Below, piece after piece: positions 27,218 through 35,664 of a stretch of DNA of 64,000 nt. Within the stretch, counting starts at the first letter, position 1, and each line of letters begins with the position of its first letter. Origin of the DNA: an uncultured Collinsella sp. (GTDB taxonomy: Bacteria > Actinomycetota > Coriobacteriia > Coriobacteriales > Coriobacteriaceae); contig UQKL01000002.1 in the NCBI GenBank assembly GCA_900541695.1, positions 75,982-139,981 on the forward strand. Reading direction: 5' to 3'. A program made the translations under genes and the position numbers. A model generated the notes under the pieces. That model worked only from the letters and a program-made list of their open reading frames with translations. It did not search any database and was not told the origin of the DNA.

Positions 27218-27754
27218 ATGGAAGCCAACGGAATCGTACTGTCGCCCGACCCTCGTCTGCGCCAGGAGTGCGCCGTCATCGAGGAGATCACCCCGGCGAT
27301 CGAGGCGCTTGCCGAGAAGATGAAGAAGATGATGTTCGACAACGGCGGTTGCGGCCTGGCCGCCCCGCAGATCGGTGAGCTCATTCAACTCGTCACCATT
27401 GACTGCGATTACAGCGACAAGAACGACTATGACCCGTATGTGCTCATCAACCCTGTCATTGTTGAGCAGAGCGACCATCTGGTGCCGTTTAGCGAGGGCT
27501 GCCTTTCCATCCCTGGCATTAGCTGCGAGATCGAGCGTCCCGACCATGTCGTCGTCGAGGCATATGATTTGGACGCCAACCTGATTCGCTACGAGGCCTC
27601 GGGCGATCTGTTCTGCGTGTGCCTGCAGCACGAGATCGACCACCTGCACGGCAACACCATGCTCGAGCGACTCAAGCCGATGCAGAGGATCAAGGCCGTC
27701 AAGGAGTACCAGGACGCCCTGGCCCGCGGCGCTCGACCGGGCGAGACTGAATAG
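27218..27754 (+). CDS. def: Peptide deformylase
   Basis: Peptide deformylase removes the N-formyl group from new proteins. All three family boxes are present: GCGLAAPQIGE, EGCLSIPG and the metal-binding QHEIDHLHG. Length from the chosen start is 178 residues. The start at 27218 is preferred because GAAAGG lies 6-7 bases upstream; an ATG two codons earlier at 27212 lies almost on top of that site. It follows priA by 18 bases and is probably co-transcribed. Confidence 0.96.
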   Translation: MEANGIVLSPDPRLRQECAVIEEITPAIEALAEKMKKMMFDNGGCGLAAPQIGELIQLVTIDCDYSDKNDYDPYVLINPVIVEQSDHLVPFSEGCLSIPGISCEIERPDHVVVEAYDLDANLIRYEASGDLFCVCLQHEIDHLHGNTMLERLKPMQRIKAVKEYQDALARGARPGETE

Positions 27755-27765
27755 GTTAATTGTCC

Positions 27766-27865
27766 GTCCCTGGGATGGGCCCACACATATCATCCCGTGC
27801 TCAAACATTCTCGCTTTGCTGCGAAACTGCGCGCGGGACGATATGTGTGGGCCCATCCCAGGGAC
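27766..27865. repeat. Long inverted repeat between def and fmt
   Basis: The 32-base arms (27766-27797 and 27834-27865) are complementary with one mismatch and carry GTCCC/GGGAC at both ends. The 36-base interior can form a smaller hairpin. It lies 11 bases after def, so it may double as a terminator. Confidence 0.85.
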
Positions 27866-27954
27866 TACGTTGACGCTGCTTGTCTCGCCCGGGTGCCGTC
27901 GGGCCAGGGAGGGGCGTCTTCGCTGATAGGTGCTTTATTGGGAGGGCTGCTTTT

Positions 27955-28023
27955 ATGCGGCTCTTTCTTTGTTTTTGGGTATATTTGTTCTTGTTGAATT
28001 GTTATTGCGGATGGGCTTGGTAA
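27955..28023 (+). CDS. Possible 22-residue leader peptide before fmt
   Basis: An ATG about ten bases after GGGAGGG opens a 22-codon reading frame rich in Phe, Trp, Leu, Tyr and Cys and ending in TAA, 58 bases before fmt. The strong ribosome site is the only direct support. Surrounding DNA is unusually T-rich. It may be a leader peptide or chance. Confidence 0.22.
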   Translation: MRLFLCFWVYLFLLNCYCGWAW

Positions 28024-28081
28024 TTGGCTTTCCGCTGTTATTTGTAGCCGTCTCGGCTTTGGTTGAGGGGAGACGTCCTTT

Positions 28082-29002
28082 ATGCGTATTGTGTTTATGG
28101 GTACGCCTGATTTTGCTGTGCCTTCGCTGACTTCGCTTGTTGAGGCTGGGAATGAGATTGCGCTTGCCATTACTCGTCCTGATGCTGTTCGTGGGCGTGG
28201 TAAGAAGCTTGAGCCGTCTCCTGTTAAGGCCAAGGCGCTCGAGCTTGGCCTGCCGGTTGTTGAGGCTAATCGTATGACGCCTGAGGTAGTTGATACTCTC
28301 CAGGCTGCGCGGGCTGATATTTTCTGTGTGGCCGCGTACGGTTGCATTTTGCCTGATGAAGTGCTGCATATGGCGCCGCTTGGTATTGTGAATGTTCATG
28401 CGTCCTTGTTGCCTCGTTGGCGTGGGGCTGCTCCCATTCAGCGTGCCATTCTTGCTGGTGATGAGGTTGCTGGCGTTTCCATTATGCGCATTGGGCATGG
28501 CGTGGATACTGGTGCTTATTGTGCTCAGGCTTCCACGTCGGTTGCCGGCAAGCATGCCGAGGCACTGACGATGGAGCTTGGCGAGCTGGGCGGTAAGCTG
28601 CTGGCCGATACGCTGCCCTCGCTTGCCGATGATACAGCGGTGTGGACCGAGCAGGATGAGTCGCTCGTCACGCATGCTGCCAAGATTTCCAAGCAGGAGA
28701 TGCGTCTGGATCCGCAGATGGCGGCGCTCGATTGCGTGCGTCACGTGTTGGCTTCGTCCGACACTGCACCCGCTCGCTGCGTGATTGCCGGTAAGTCGGT
28801 TCGCGTGCTCGATGCTGCGCTGGCGGATGTGTCGCTTGGCGAGGGCGCTGTTGCCGTTAAGAGCAAGCGTGTCTACCTGGGACTTTCCGATGGTGCGGTC
28901 GAGCTGCTTGAGGTTAAGCCCGATGGCAAGCGCGCTATGGCTGCTTCTGCCTGGGCTGCCGGCCTGCAGGGCGCCGATCTGACGTGGGGTGCTTTGTCAT
29001 GA
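28082..29002 (+). CDS. fmt: Methionyl-tRNA formyltransferase
   Basis: This enzyme formylates initiator Met-tRNA. The 306-residue protein begins RIVFMGTPDFAVPSL and contains the catalytic segment NVHASLLPRWRGAAPIQ followed by GVDTGAY. Length and motifs are complete. The first 450 or so bases use many T-ending codons, unlike priA, def and the rest of this gene, so composition shifts inside the gene. The stop overlaps the rsmB start (ATGA). Confidence 0.95.
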   Translation: MRIVFMGTPDFAVPSLTSLVEAGNEIALAITRPDAVRGRGKKLEPSPVKAKALELGLPVVEANRMTPEVVDTLQAARADIFCVAAYGCILPDEVLHMAPLGIVNVHASLLPRWRGAAPIQRAILAGDEVAGVSIMRIGHGVDTGAYCAQASTSVAGKHAEALTMELGELGGKLLADTLPSLADDTAVWTEQDESLVTHAAKISKQEMRLDPQMAALDCVRHVLASSDTAPARCVIAGKSVRVLDAALADVSLGEGAVAVKSKRVYLGLSDGAVELLEVKPDGKRAMAASAWAAGLQGADLTWGALS

Positions 29003-30399
29003 GCAAGCTTTCCCCCGCGCGTAAGCTCGCGCTCGATGTGCTGATGGAGGCCGACCGTCGCGGTATATACGCACGCGACGTGTTGTCTTCCCGTGCTTCC
29101 GCCAAGGCCATTGACCAGCGCGATTCCGCTTTTGCCGCGCGTTTGGCGCTCGGTGTTGCCGCCACGCAGGGAATTTTGGATGAGCTGCTCGATCAGTTTC
29201 TCGATAAGCCCAAAAAGGTCGCGCCGCGCGTTCGCATGGCGCTTCGAATCTCGGCCTTCGAGATGCTCTACCTGCATACCCCAGGTCGCGTTGCCGTGAG
29301 TCAGGGTGTTGAGCTGGTTCGTAGCGGCGCTAAGTCGGCCGCCGGTCTGGCGAACGCCGTGCTGCATAAGGTCGCGGACAACGTTGAGGACTTTGCCGCC
29401 GCCGCGGGTGCCGATGAGTCCGAGCGCCGTTTGGTTCGCCTGTCTCGTCTGATGGGTATGCCGCGCTGGCTGTGTGCTCGCATTATGGCCTCGTTTGATA
29501 CGCCCGAGGGCGCGCTCAACTTTGCCGGAAATCTGGCGCCCGCGCCGCTCGCTTTGCACGAGAATGCCTTTGCAACTAAGCCTGATCCGTACCTATCGCA
29601 GCTTGTGGCGCCGGTATTCCCGGGCTGCCATGCGCCGGTCGATGCGCAGGCCACCGTTGCGTCGGGTGTGTTTGAACGCGCGGCGGCCGTGACCTCGGAC
29701 CTTAACGCCCAGCTTATCGCTACTGCCGCGACACGTCCCGGTCGCTGCCTGGAGATTGGCGCCGGTCGCGGCACCAAGACCTATGTGATGATGTGCCAGG
29801 CCAAGCGTGCCGGCTACGAGCGTCAGCATACCGCGCTCGATTTGCACGATCGCAAGTGCGATCAGAATCTCGCGCGCCTGCACAAGGCGGGTATCTCGGG
29901 TGTTCGTACGGTGTCGGGCGATGCCTGCGAGCTCAATGAGGTGCTCACGACCTTTGATGCCATGCTCGGCGAGCCTGCCCTGTTCGACACGGTGTTTATC
30001 GATGCGCCGTGCTCTGGCACCGGCACTATGCGCCGTCATCCTGAGATTCCGTGGCGTCTGACCGAGAACGACGTTACGACTGAGCTGCCCCGCCTGCAGC
30101 TGACGATGCTCAAGGAAGCAGCCGCGCGCGTGGCTGCCGGCGGCGAGCTTATCTATGCCACCTGCTCGGTCTTCGACGAGGAGAACACGCAGGTCGTGGA
30201 CGCTTTCCTTGCTTCTCCCGAGGGTGCCGGCTTTACCGTGGCACCCCTCTCCGAAGCCCAGATTCTGCAGTTACCCGAGTTCGAACAAGCCAAGAAGCTC
30301 GTCTCCGTACGCCAAAACGACCGTGGACTTTTCCAAAGCGTCCCCGTAAACGCCGACTCCTACGACGGTCACTTCTGCGCTCGTCTGGTCCACAAGTAA
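28999..30399 (+). CDS. rsmB: 16S rRNA m5C967 methyltransferase RsmB
   Basis: RsmB methylates cytosine 967 of 16S rRNA. It has an N-terminal NusB-like RNA-binding domain (about residues 1-140) and a C-terminal SAM-dependent domain with the two catalytic cysteines in DAPCSGTGTMRRHPEIPW and YATCSV. Length is 466 residues. The ATG at 28999 shares four bases with the end of fmt; the in-frame upstream start at 28984 is less likely. Confidence 0.93.
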   Translation: MSKLSPARKLALDVLMEADRRGIYARDVLSSRASAKAIDQRDSAFAARLALGVAATQGILDELLDQFLDKPKKVAPRVRMALRISAFEMLYLHTPGRVAVSQGVELVRSGAKSAAGLANAVLHKVADNVEDFAAAAGADESERRLVRLSRLMGMPRWLCARIMASFDTPEGALNFAGNLAPAPLALHENAFATKPDPYLSQLVAPVFPGCHAPVDAQATVASGVFERAAAVTSDLNAQLIATAATRPGRCLEIGAGRGTKTYVMMCQAKRAGYERQHTALDLHDRKCDQNLARLHKAGISGVRTVSGDACELNEVLTTFDAMLGEPALFDTVFIDAPCSGTGTMRRHPEIPWRLTENDVTTELPRLQLTMLKEAAARVAAGGELIYATCSVFDEENTQVVDAFLASPEGAGFTVAPLSEAQILQLPEFEQAKKLVSVRQNDRGLFQSVPVNADSYDGHFCARLVHK

Positions 30400-30404
30400 C
30401 TACT

Positions 30405-30472
30405 AAGTTGCGGTGAAATAGGGATTGAATAGCGGCTTCTGCCCGCCAAACAGTCCTTATTTCACCGCAACT
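30405..30472. repeat. REPIN-like inverted repeat, family A, copy 3
   Basis: Arms matching AGTTGCGGTGAAAT lie at 30406-30426 and 30452-30472, with paired changes relative to copy 1 (GGGATT on one side, AGTCCTT on the other). It begins six bases after the rsmB stop. Confidence 0.85.
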
Positions 30473-30589
30473 CATAAGGAAGATTTTTCTGGAACTGGGA
30501 TTAATAAATCGGGTATGAAAGTAAGCGGTTGGGTTTGGTAAGTTTCTGGATGCATGAACCGCTCGCAGATTTAATATTGAGGGGTTAAA

Positions 30590-31525
30590 ATGAACGAACT
30601 TAATAGTGACAAGATTGACAATCATGAAGATAGTACTCAGGAAAATGAAGAGGTTGAGAATTCTTCGATTAAAAAGCGGGTAATTATTGGTGCCGGTATT
30701 GTTGCTTTGCTCATTGCTGGTTGTGTCGGTGGTTATGCTGGTTACAATTACAAACAAGCATGTAGTGAACATAATCAGCAGGTTGAAGTTTTGTATTCAA
30801 AGGCTAGCGATAGTGTTGCTGCCTTTAAGGTTGATCCTGGGCTACTAACTTTTGAGCAACGTCTTGATACCATTAAAAATGCTCAAAATAATAAAGAGAT
30901 TTTGAATAAAGAAATCTCTAATGACAGTTTTAAGTATGCGGATGGCACTTCCCCTGATTGGACGAAGTTGCTCAATAAATACGATTCCATTATTAAAGGC
31001 TGCCGTAAGGCTCAAAATAATGAGTGGAATACTTCTGTAACTGACCATGTTAATTTTGATGTAAATTCTACTGAAGATACTGACTCTCTCCAACAGCATA
31101 TTAATAGCCTCAATGGTCTTCTTAATGATATTTCTAATAAAGATAATCAGAAGCTTATTTTTGAAGATGCCAAAAAGGATTCTAATCTGTTCATTGATCA
31201 AATCAATGAACAGATTAGTCGTTATCAAACTCGTATTGATGATGTAAATAAGGCAAAAGCAGAGGCTGAGGCGAAGACTCAAGAGGAAGTGGCGCAGACT
31301 CAGCAGCAGGCTTCTCAGCAAAATAATTATTCCAACAATTCTTATAGCGGTAATAATTATTCTGGTGGAAGCGGCTATTCGGGAGGCTCCTCTAACGGCG
31401 GCGGTAAAGTAGTCATTAAAACTCTGGATGTTTATGACGAAAATGGCAATTATGTGGGGTCTACTCATTGGTATAGCGATGGTACCTGTGACGATCCCTA
31501 TTCTGCTGGTATGGGCGGATTTTAA
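30590..31525 (+). CDS. Membrane-anchored low-complexity protein, unknown
   Basis: I do not recognise this 311-residue protein. A charged N-terminus of 30 residues precedes one hydrophobic segment (about 31-52) that contains IAGC, which could be a lipobox although the leader is long. A predicted helical, coiled-coil-like region (about 60-240) and a Ser/Gly/Asn/Tyr-rich stretch (about 245-280) follow, ending in a short C-terminal segment with a Tyr-Val-Gly-Ser-Thr motif. Base composition is far more AT-rich than the neighbours and codons are A/T-ending, which suggests recent acquisition. ATG 30590 follows GAGGGG. Confidence 0.75.
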   Translation: MNELNSDKIDNHEDSTQENEEVENSSIKKRVIIGAGIVALLIAGCVGGYAGYNYKQACSEHNQQVEVLYSKASDSVAAFKVDPGLLTFEQRLDTIKNAQNNKEILNKEISNDSFKYADGTSPDWTKLLNKYDSIIKGCRKAQNNEWNTSVTDHVNFDVNSTEDTDSLQQHINSLNGLLNDISNKDNQKLIFEDAKKDSNLFIDQINEQISRYQTRIDDVNKAKAEAEAKTQEEVAQTQQQASQQNNYSNNSYSGNNYSGGSGYSGGSSNGGGKVVIKTLDVYDENGNYVGSTHWYSDGTCDDPYSAGMGGF

Positions 31526-31570
31526 AATATACTAATTTTTAAAAATAATTATCGACCCATAGCGCAAAGA

Positions 31571-31608
31571 AGCGGCCCCGCGATCGGAGTTGATCGCGGG
31601 GCCGCTTG
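31571..31608. terminator. Bidirectional terminator hairpin
   Basis: AAGCGGCCCCGCGATC pairs with GATCGCGGGGCCGCTT in a very strong stem between the convergent orphan gene and the zinc ribbon gene. T-rich flanks are modest, better on the minus-strand side. Confidence 0.75.
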
Positions 31609-31611
31609 TCA

Positions 31612-31848
31612 CTAGTGGTTATGCGGGCAGTTGGCGCAACAGCCACTGGTGGCGCTGGTGCTGGAGCCACCACTGCGCTGGTCGGTGTTGTAGAAACCGC
31701 TGCCGTCGAACTTAATGCCGCTGGCCGAGAACGTCTTGGATGCCGGGGCACCGCAGCTGGGGCATACGACCTCGGGCGTCTCGGTCATGGGATGCTCAAC
31801 CTCAAACACGTTGCCGCAGCTCGTGCACTTGTAATCGTAGCGCGCCAT
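31612..31848 (-). CDS. FmdB-family zinc ribbon protein
   Basis: A 78-residue protein with an N-terminal zinc ribbon (C8-x2-C11 and C29-x2-C32) and the family stretch KFDGSGFYNTD, both typical of the FmdB/CxxC_CxxC_SSSS family. The C-terminus is Ser/Gly/Thr-rich and ends with CCANCPHNH, perhaps a second metal site. Function of the family is poorly known; regulation of amide genes was proposed for one member only. ATG 31848 follows AAAAGGAAGT. Confidence 0.85.
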   Translation of the reverse strand: MARYDYKCTSCGNVFEVEHPMTETPEVVCPSCGAPASKTFSASGIKFDGSGFYNTDQRSGGSSTSATSGCCANCPHNH

Positions 31849-31936
31849 AATACTTCCTTTTCAGCACAAAGCGGGCAGATCGCTCTGCCCGCAAAAATTC
31901 AAACAGCTGTAACTGTACCCTATATCCGGGGTTTTA

Positions 31937-34900
31937 TCACGCTTCGCCCCAGAATCTATGGGTGCTGCGCAGGAGCTCCGCAGTTTTCTCCTCAGCCGCA
32001 GCAATGTCGGCCTCCTGCGCCTGCCAGGTCCAGTTGCCCGTGGCCACGCCCGGCACGTTCATACGTGCATCGTCGCCCAGCCCCAGCACGTCCTGCAGCG
32101 GCATCATCACGAGCGGAGCATCGCTTGCCAGGGCATCGCCCATGAGCTCGCTTGCCAATGCAATGCCGCTCGGGTCGTCGCCGCCCGCAAAGGAATGCGT
32201 GCACCATCCGGCAAGCGTTGAGGTGTCGTGCGTCGAGGTGTACAGGATCTTGCCAGGCGTGGGATGAATTCCGCAGCGAACGTCGTAGTTGCTAAACTCC
32301 AGCACGTCCATGCCGGGGAAACCGCAGGTCGAAGCCATGGCGCGAACGCCAGGCGTCAGATAGCCTAGATCCTCGGCGATAAAGTTGAGCGGACCCAGCT
32401 CGTCGTAGGCGGTCTGGAACAGGTCTTTGCCTGGTCCCGCAAGCCAGCGGCCGTCGGCACAGGCCTCGCCGGCGGGGATGCTAAAGTAGCTGTGGAAACC
32501 CAGGAAGTGGTCCAGGCGCACACGGTCGTAGAGCGCGAACGCACGACGCAGGCGATCCATCCACCAGCGATAGCCGTTCTTCTTCATGTGATCCCAGCGG
32601 AAGGTGGGGTTTCCCCACACCTGGCCCTCGGGCGCAAAGTTGTCGGGCGGCGCGCCCGAAATTTCAATCGCCTTGCCGGTGTCGGATAGCCAGAAGTTTT
32701 CGGGCTCGCTCCACGCGTCGGCCGAATCGTCCGAGACATACATCGGGATATCGCCGATGACCTCGATGCCCTTCTTGTGTGCATAGTTCATAAGCTCGCA
32801 CCAGGCAAGGTCAAAGCGATACTGCATGTACGCCTGCAGCTCGGCCTCGTCGTGGAATCGCTTGTCATCGATCAGGTACTCGTTGTAGCGCGCGACATCC
32901 GCCGGCCAATCGTGGCGCGACAGTCCCTCAAAGTGCTTCTTTACCGCCATGTAGACGCAGTACTTCTCGAGCCAGTCGGCGTTGCGATGTTTAAACGCCG
33001 TGTACAGCGGGTCGGCATCCTCGCCGCCGCGGGTCTTCCAGGTGACGAAGTCGGCGGCCAGCTCCTCGTGGCTCTCGGGCAGCAGGTCGATATTGCCTGC
33101 AAAGGCCGAAGGACCGGCGTAGGGGGAGCGGAAGAAGTCCGTCGGGTTGACGGGAAGGACCTGCCAGTAGCGCATGCCCATGGCGGCCAGGTGGTCGATA
33201 AAACGACGCGTGGGCGCACCGATTGTGCCGGGCTTGCCGTCATCGGTCGGCACCGAGGTGATGTGGCATACGACGCCCGCGCCGTGGTCGAGCGGCTCCT
33301 GCAGGCGCTTCTCGGCATGGTGATAGATGATCGAAGAGCCCAGCGGGTACAGGTCGAGCGTGACGGTACCGTTGTGGATTTCGCACTCGTGGCCGCTGAT
33401 CACGTCGCTTGCGCATTCGCCGAGCGCCGGAATCGTCACGCAGTGCGAATTGCGCAGGCTGCGGTTGATGATAACCGTCGCGGCCTCGCCGTCTTTGCCC
33501 GTGCGGGTGTAGGCCAAGACGTCGTCGTTGAGCGCAAAGGCCTTGATCTCGCCATCGACCATAAACGGTAACGCGCGGCGAATGGCAGATGCGTTCTTAA
33601 CGATGGCTAGCGTATCGAAGTCGTGGAGTTGGTCCTTGGTCGGCAGGGTGCGGCGGTTGCCCGGATCGGTGAGGCCCTCCAAGCCGTACTCGTCGCCATA
33701 ATAGATCGAGGGCACTCCTGGGAAGGTCATCTGCATGAGCGTTGCCAACCAAAAACGGCTCTTGGCCAGGCCCATCGAGTTCTCGTCCAGGCGCCATTTG
33801 CTGCGCTCGCTCTCGGGCAGCTGCGACTCGTCGGGGCCACCACCGAGCACCGAGATAATGCGCGGGCGGTCGTGGCTCGAAAGCAGATTGAGCGCGCAGG
33901 CCAGTGCCTCGCGCGGGTAGTTCTCGCGCAGGGTCTCGATGTCCTCAGCAGCTTGATAGGCATTCTTGTAGCCCATCAAAAAGCCGATGACCATGTCGCG
34001 GAAGGGGTAGTCCATGGCAGAGTCGAGCTCAGAGCCCTGCAGATAGCGGCGCAGGTGGCCATAGCTGATCTTGTTGGAGGCGTCCTCCCAGACTTCGCCG
34101 AGCAGCAGCGCATCGGGTTTCTCGGCGAGCACGGCCTTTTTGATCTCGGCCAGGAAGTCATCGGAAAGCTCATCGGCCACGTCCAGACGCCAGCCATGGG
34201 CGCCGGCGCGCAGCCATTTTCGGATCACGCCGTCCTTGCCCAGGAGCCGCTCGCGCACCAGTTTGGAGCTCTCATTGATGGCGGGCATGTTGCCCACGCC
34301 CCACCAGCAGTCATACGAGCCGTCCTCATGGAAGTAAAACGCATCGCGCCACGGTGAATCCTCGCTCTGCCAGGCGCCCACGCCGGGATAGTTGCCGTAG
34401 CGGTTGAAATAGATCGAATCGTCGCCCGTGTGGTTGAAGACGCCGTCCAGGATGATGGAGATGCCCAGCTTCTCGGCTGCCTGGCACAGCTCGGTAAAGT
34501 CCTGCTCGGTGCCCAGGATCGGGTCGATCTTGGTGTAGTCGGCCGTGTCGTAGCGGTGGTTGCTCGCGGCCTCAAAGATGGGGTTGAGGTAGATGGCCGT
34601 AAAGCCTAGCTCGGCAATGCGGGGCAGGTCATTTTGGATACCCTTGAGCGAGCCGCCGTAAAAATCCCAGGTCTTGATGGAGCCGTCTTCGGCACGCTCG
34701 TACTCGGGCGGTTCGTTCCAGTCCTCGACCATGCGGCGCTGGATTCCTTTGCGCGGTTTTTCAACTTCGGCAAGCGTGCGTTCGCGCCAGTTTTCGTCGC
34801 GTGCATAGCGGTCGGGGAAGATCTGGTAGACCATACCGCGCTCGTACCAAGTGGGACGGTTCTCTCGGTGCTTGTAGACGGTAATCTGGAAGGACGGAAC

Positions 34901-35233
34901 CTCGGCGTAGTTGTAGGTCACACCCTCGCCACCGGTGCGACCCTGCGGTGCACCCAGGCGTACCTCGGGCTGGCCCTCGATGTTGCAGATAAAGCTGTAC
35001 CAGATAAGACAGGGCTCAGTGCACTCAAGCCCTACGGTAAATATGCCGTCGCCCTCGTGCGTCATGGGATACAGAGACTCACCGATTTCATCGACCCAGG
35101 TGCGCAGGGTGAGCGTTGCCTGGTTGGGGTCGGCATCCTCCAAAATCACCGATAGCGAAACGGAAGTTCCAGTGGTCACAGCGCCAAACGGAGTACGAAA
35201 CTGCGGCAGACGGCTGTTGTGAATCAATCTCAT
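31937..35233 (-). CDS. Fused alpha-amylase-type glycosidase (GH13) and 4-alpha-glucanotransferase (GH77)
   Basis: One 1098-residue chain carries two complete enzymes. An N-terminal beta-sandwich (about 1-120) leads to a GH13 domain (about 125-630) with nucleophile D351 in GWRLDVADEL, acid/base E380 in GEVWED and D455 in SHDRP. A GH77/MalQ domain (about 640-1098) follows, with nucleophile D908 in RLDHFLGF, then FIAEDLG and THDTSTLAGW. No frameshift separates them. Together they could trim alpha-glucans and rearrange maltodextrins released from glycogen. The gene ends the minus-strand glycogen locus; its upstream region has GGTAAA-type operator-like sites. The ATG at 35233 is only weakly supported. 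Confidence 0.93.
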   Translation of the reverse strand: MRLIHNSRLPQFRTPFGAVTTGTSVSLSVILEDADPNQATLTLRTWVDEIGESLYPMTHEGDGIFTVGLECTEPCLIWYSFICNIEGQPEVRLGAPQGRTGGEGVTYNYAEVPSFQITVYKHRENRPTWYERGMVYQIFPDRYARDENWRERTLAEVEKPRKGIQRRMVEDWNEPPEYERAEDGSIKTWDFYGGSLKGIQNDLPRIAELGFTAIYLNPIFEAASNHRYDTADYTKIDPILGTEQDFTELCQAAEKLGISIILDGVFNHTGDDSIYFNRYGNYPGVGAWQSEDSPWRDAFYFHEDGSYDCWWGVGNMPAINESSKLVRERLLGKDGVIRKWLRAGAHGWRLDVADELSDDFLAEIKKAVLAEKPDALLLGEVWEDASNKISYGHLRRYLQGSELDSAMDYPFRDMVIGFLMGYKNAYQAAEDIETLRENYPREALACALNLLSSHDRPRIISVLGGGPDESQLPESERSKWRLDENSMGLAKSRFWLATLMQMTFPGVPSIYYGDEYGLEGLTDPGNRRTLPTKDQLHDFDTLAIVKNASAIRRALPFMVDGEIKAFALNDDVLAYTRTGKDGEAATVIINRSLRNSHCVTIPALGECASDVISGHECEIHNGTVTLDLYPLGSSIIYHHAEKRLQEPLDHGAGVVCHITSVPTDDGKPGTIGAPTRRFIDHLAAMGMRYWQVLPVNPTDFFRSPYAGPSAFAGNIDLLPESHEELAADFVTWKTRGGEDADPLYTAFKHRNADWLEKYCVYMAVKKHFEGLSRHDWPADVARYNEYLIDDKRFHDEAELQAYMQYRFDLAWCELMNYAHKKGIEVIGDIPMYVSDDSADAWSEPENFWLSDTGKAIEISGAPPDNFAPEGQVWGNPTFRWDHMKKNGYRWWMDRLRRAFALYDRVRLDHFLGFHSYFSIPAGEACADGRWLAGPGKDLFQTAYDELGPLNFIAEDLGYLTPGVRAMASTCGFPGMDVLEFSNYDVRCGIHPTPGKILYTSTHDTSTLAGWCTHSFAGGDDPSGIALASELMGDALASDAPLVMMPLQDVLGLGDDARMNVPGVATGNWTWQAQEADIAAAEEKTAELLRSTHRFWGEA

Positions 35234-35330
35234 AATTCGGTCCAGTTCAATAGAATCACGGCCTGCGGGCCATGGGCTTTACGCACTGGATGTAAGTATA
35301 TCTTTTGTACACAGGCTGTATAAACAACAT

Positions 35331-35374
35331 CCGTTTACCATCGGCGAACGGTTGTCCTAGAAAATCGTTTTACC
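35331..35374 (-). promoter_or_regulatory. Operator-like sites upstream of the amylase-glucanotransferase gene
   Basis: On the minus strand GGTAAAACGATTTT (35361-35374) and TGGTAAACGG (35331-35340) lie 98-141 bases before the gene. The first closely resembles GGTAAAACGTTTTT in the glgB/HAD intergenic region. The form fits a LacI/MalR-type operator; the regulator is not in this window. Confidence 0.45.
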
Positions 35375-35438
35375 ACCCAAATTATCGCGATATTCAAATG
35401 TGCCTATACCGATACTATTTGTAGCCAAACAAAAGTAA

Positions 35439-35573
35439 CCCGGTTTACTACGACGAATTGAATGATCTCAACCAGGGTCATTTTGGTGATATTAAAACCG
35501 CAGGTAGAGGCGTTGCCAATTTCGTAGATTACCCGCCGTGGTCGGCCGGAGCCATTTTGTCGTAGTAAACCGG
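35439..35573. repeat. MITE-like inverted repeat element
   Basis: Perfect 15-base arms, CCGGTTTACTACGAC at the left and its complement at the right, enclose about 105 bases without a reading frame. The inner CCGCAGGTAGA is shared with the element at 1944-2103. With the operator-like sites and the glgA terminator this accounts for most of the 35234-35664 gap. Confidence 0.7.
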
Positions 35574-35596
35574 CCCTCTTTTTAATGGAGAAGTTC

Positions 35597-35637
35597 AACG
35601 CAAAAGAGGGCGCCTGGTTGGGACGCCCTCTTTTGCT
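35597..35637 (-). terminator. Terminator after glgA
   Basis: On the minus strand CAAAAGAGGGCG pairs with CGCCCTCTTTTG; the T run of the stem itself provides the tail. It lies about 28 bases beyond the glgA stop. Confidence 0.85.
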
Positions 35638-35664
35638 TTGAGGATTAAGTTTTAATCGTCCGGA

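Noticed and set aside
27930..28130. 66-codon hydrophobic frame overlapping the start of fmt
   Set aside because: GTG start without a ribosome site and 49-base overlap with a certain gene; the hydrophobicity reflects T-rich DNA.
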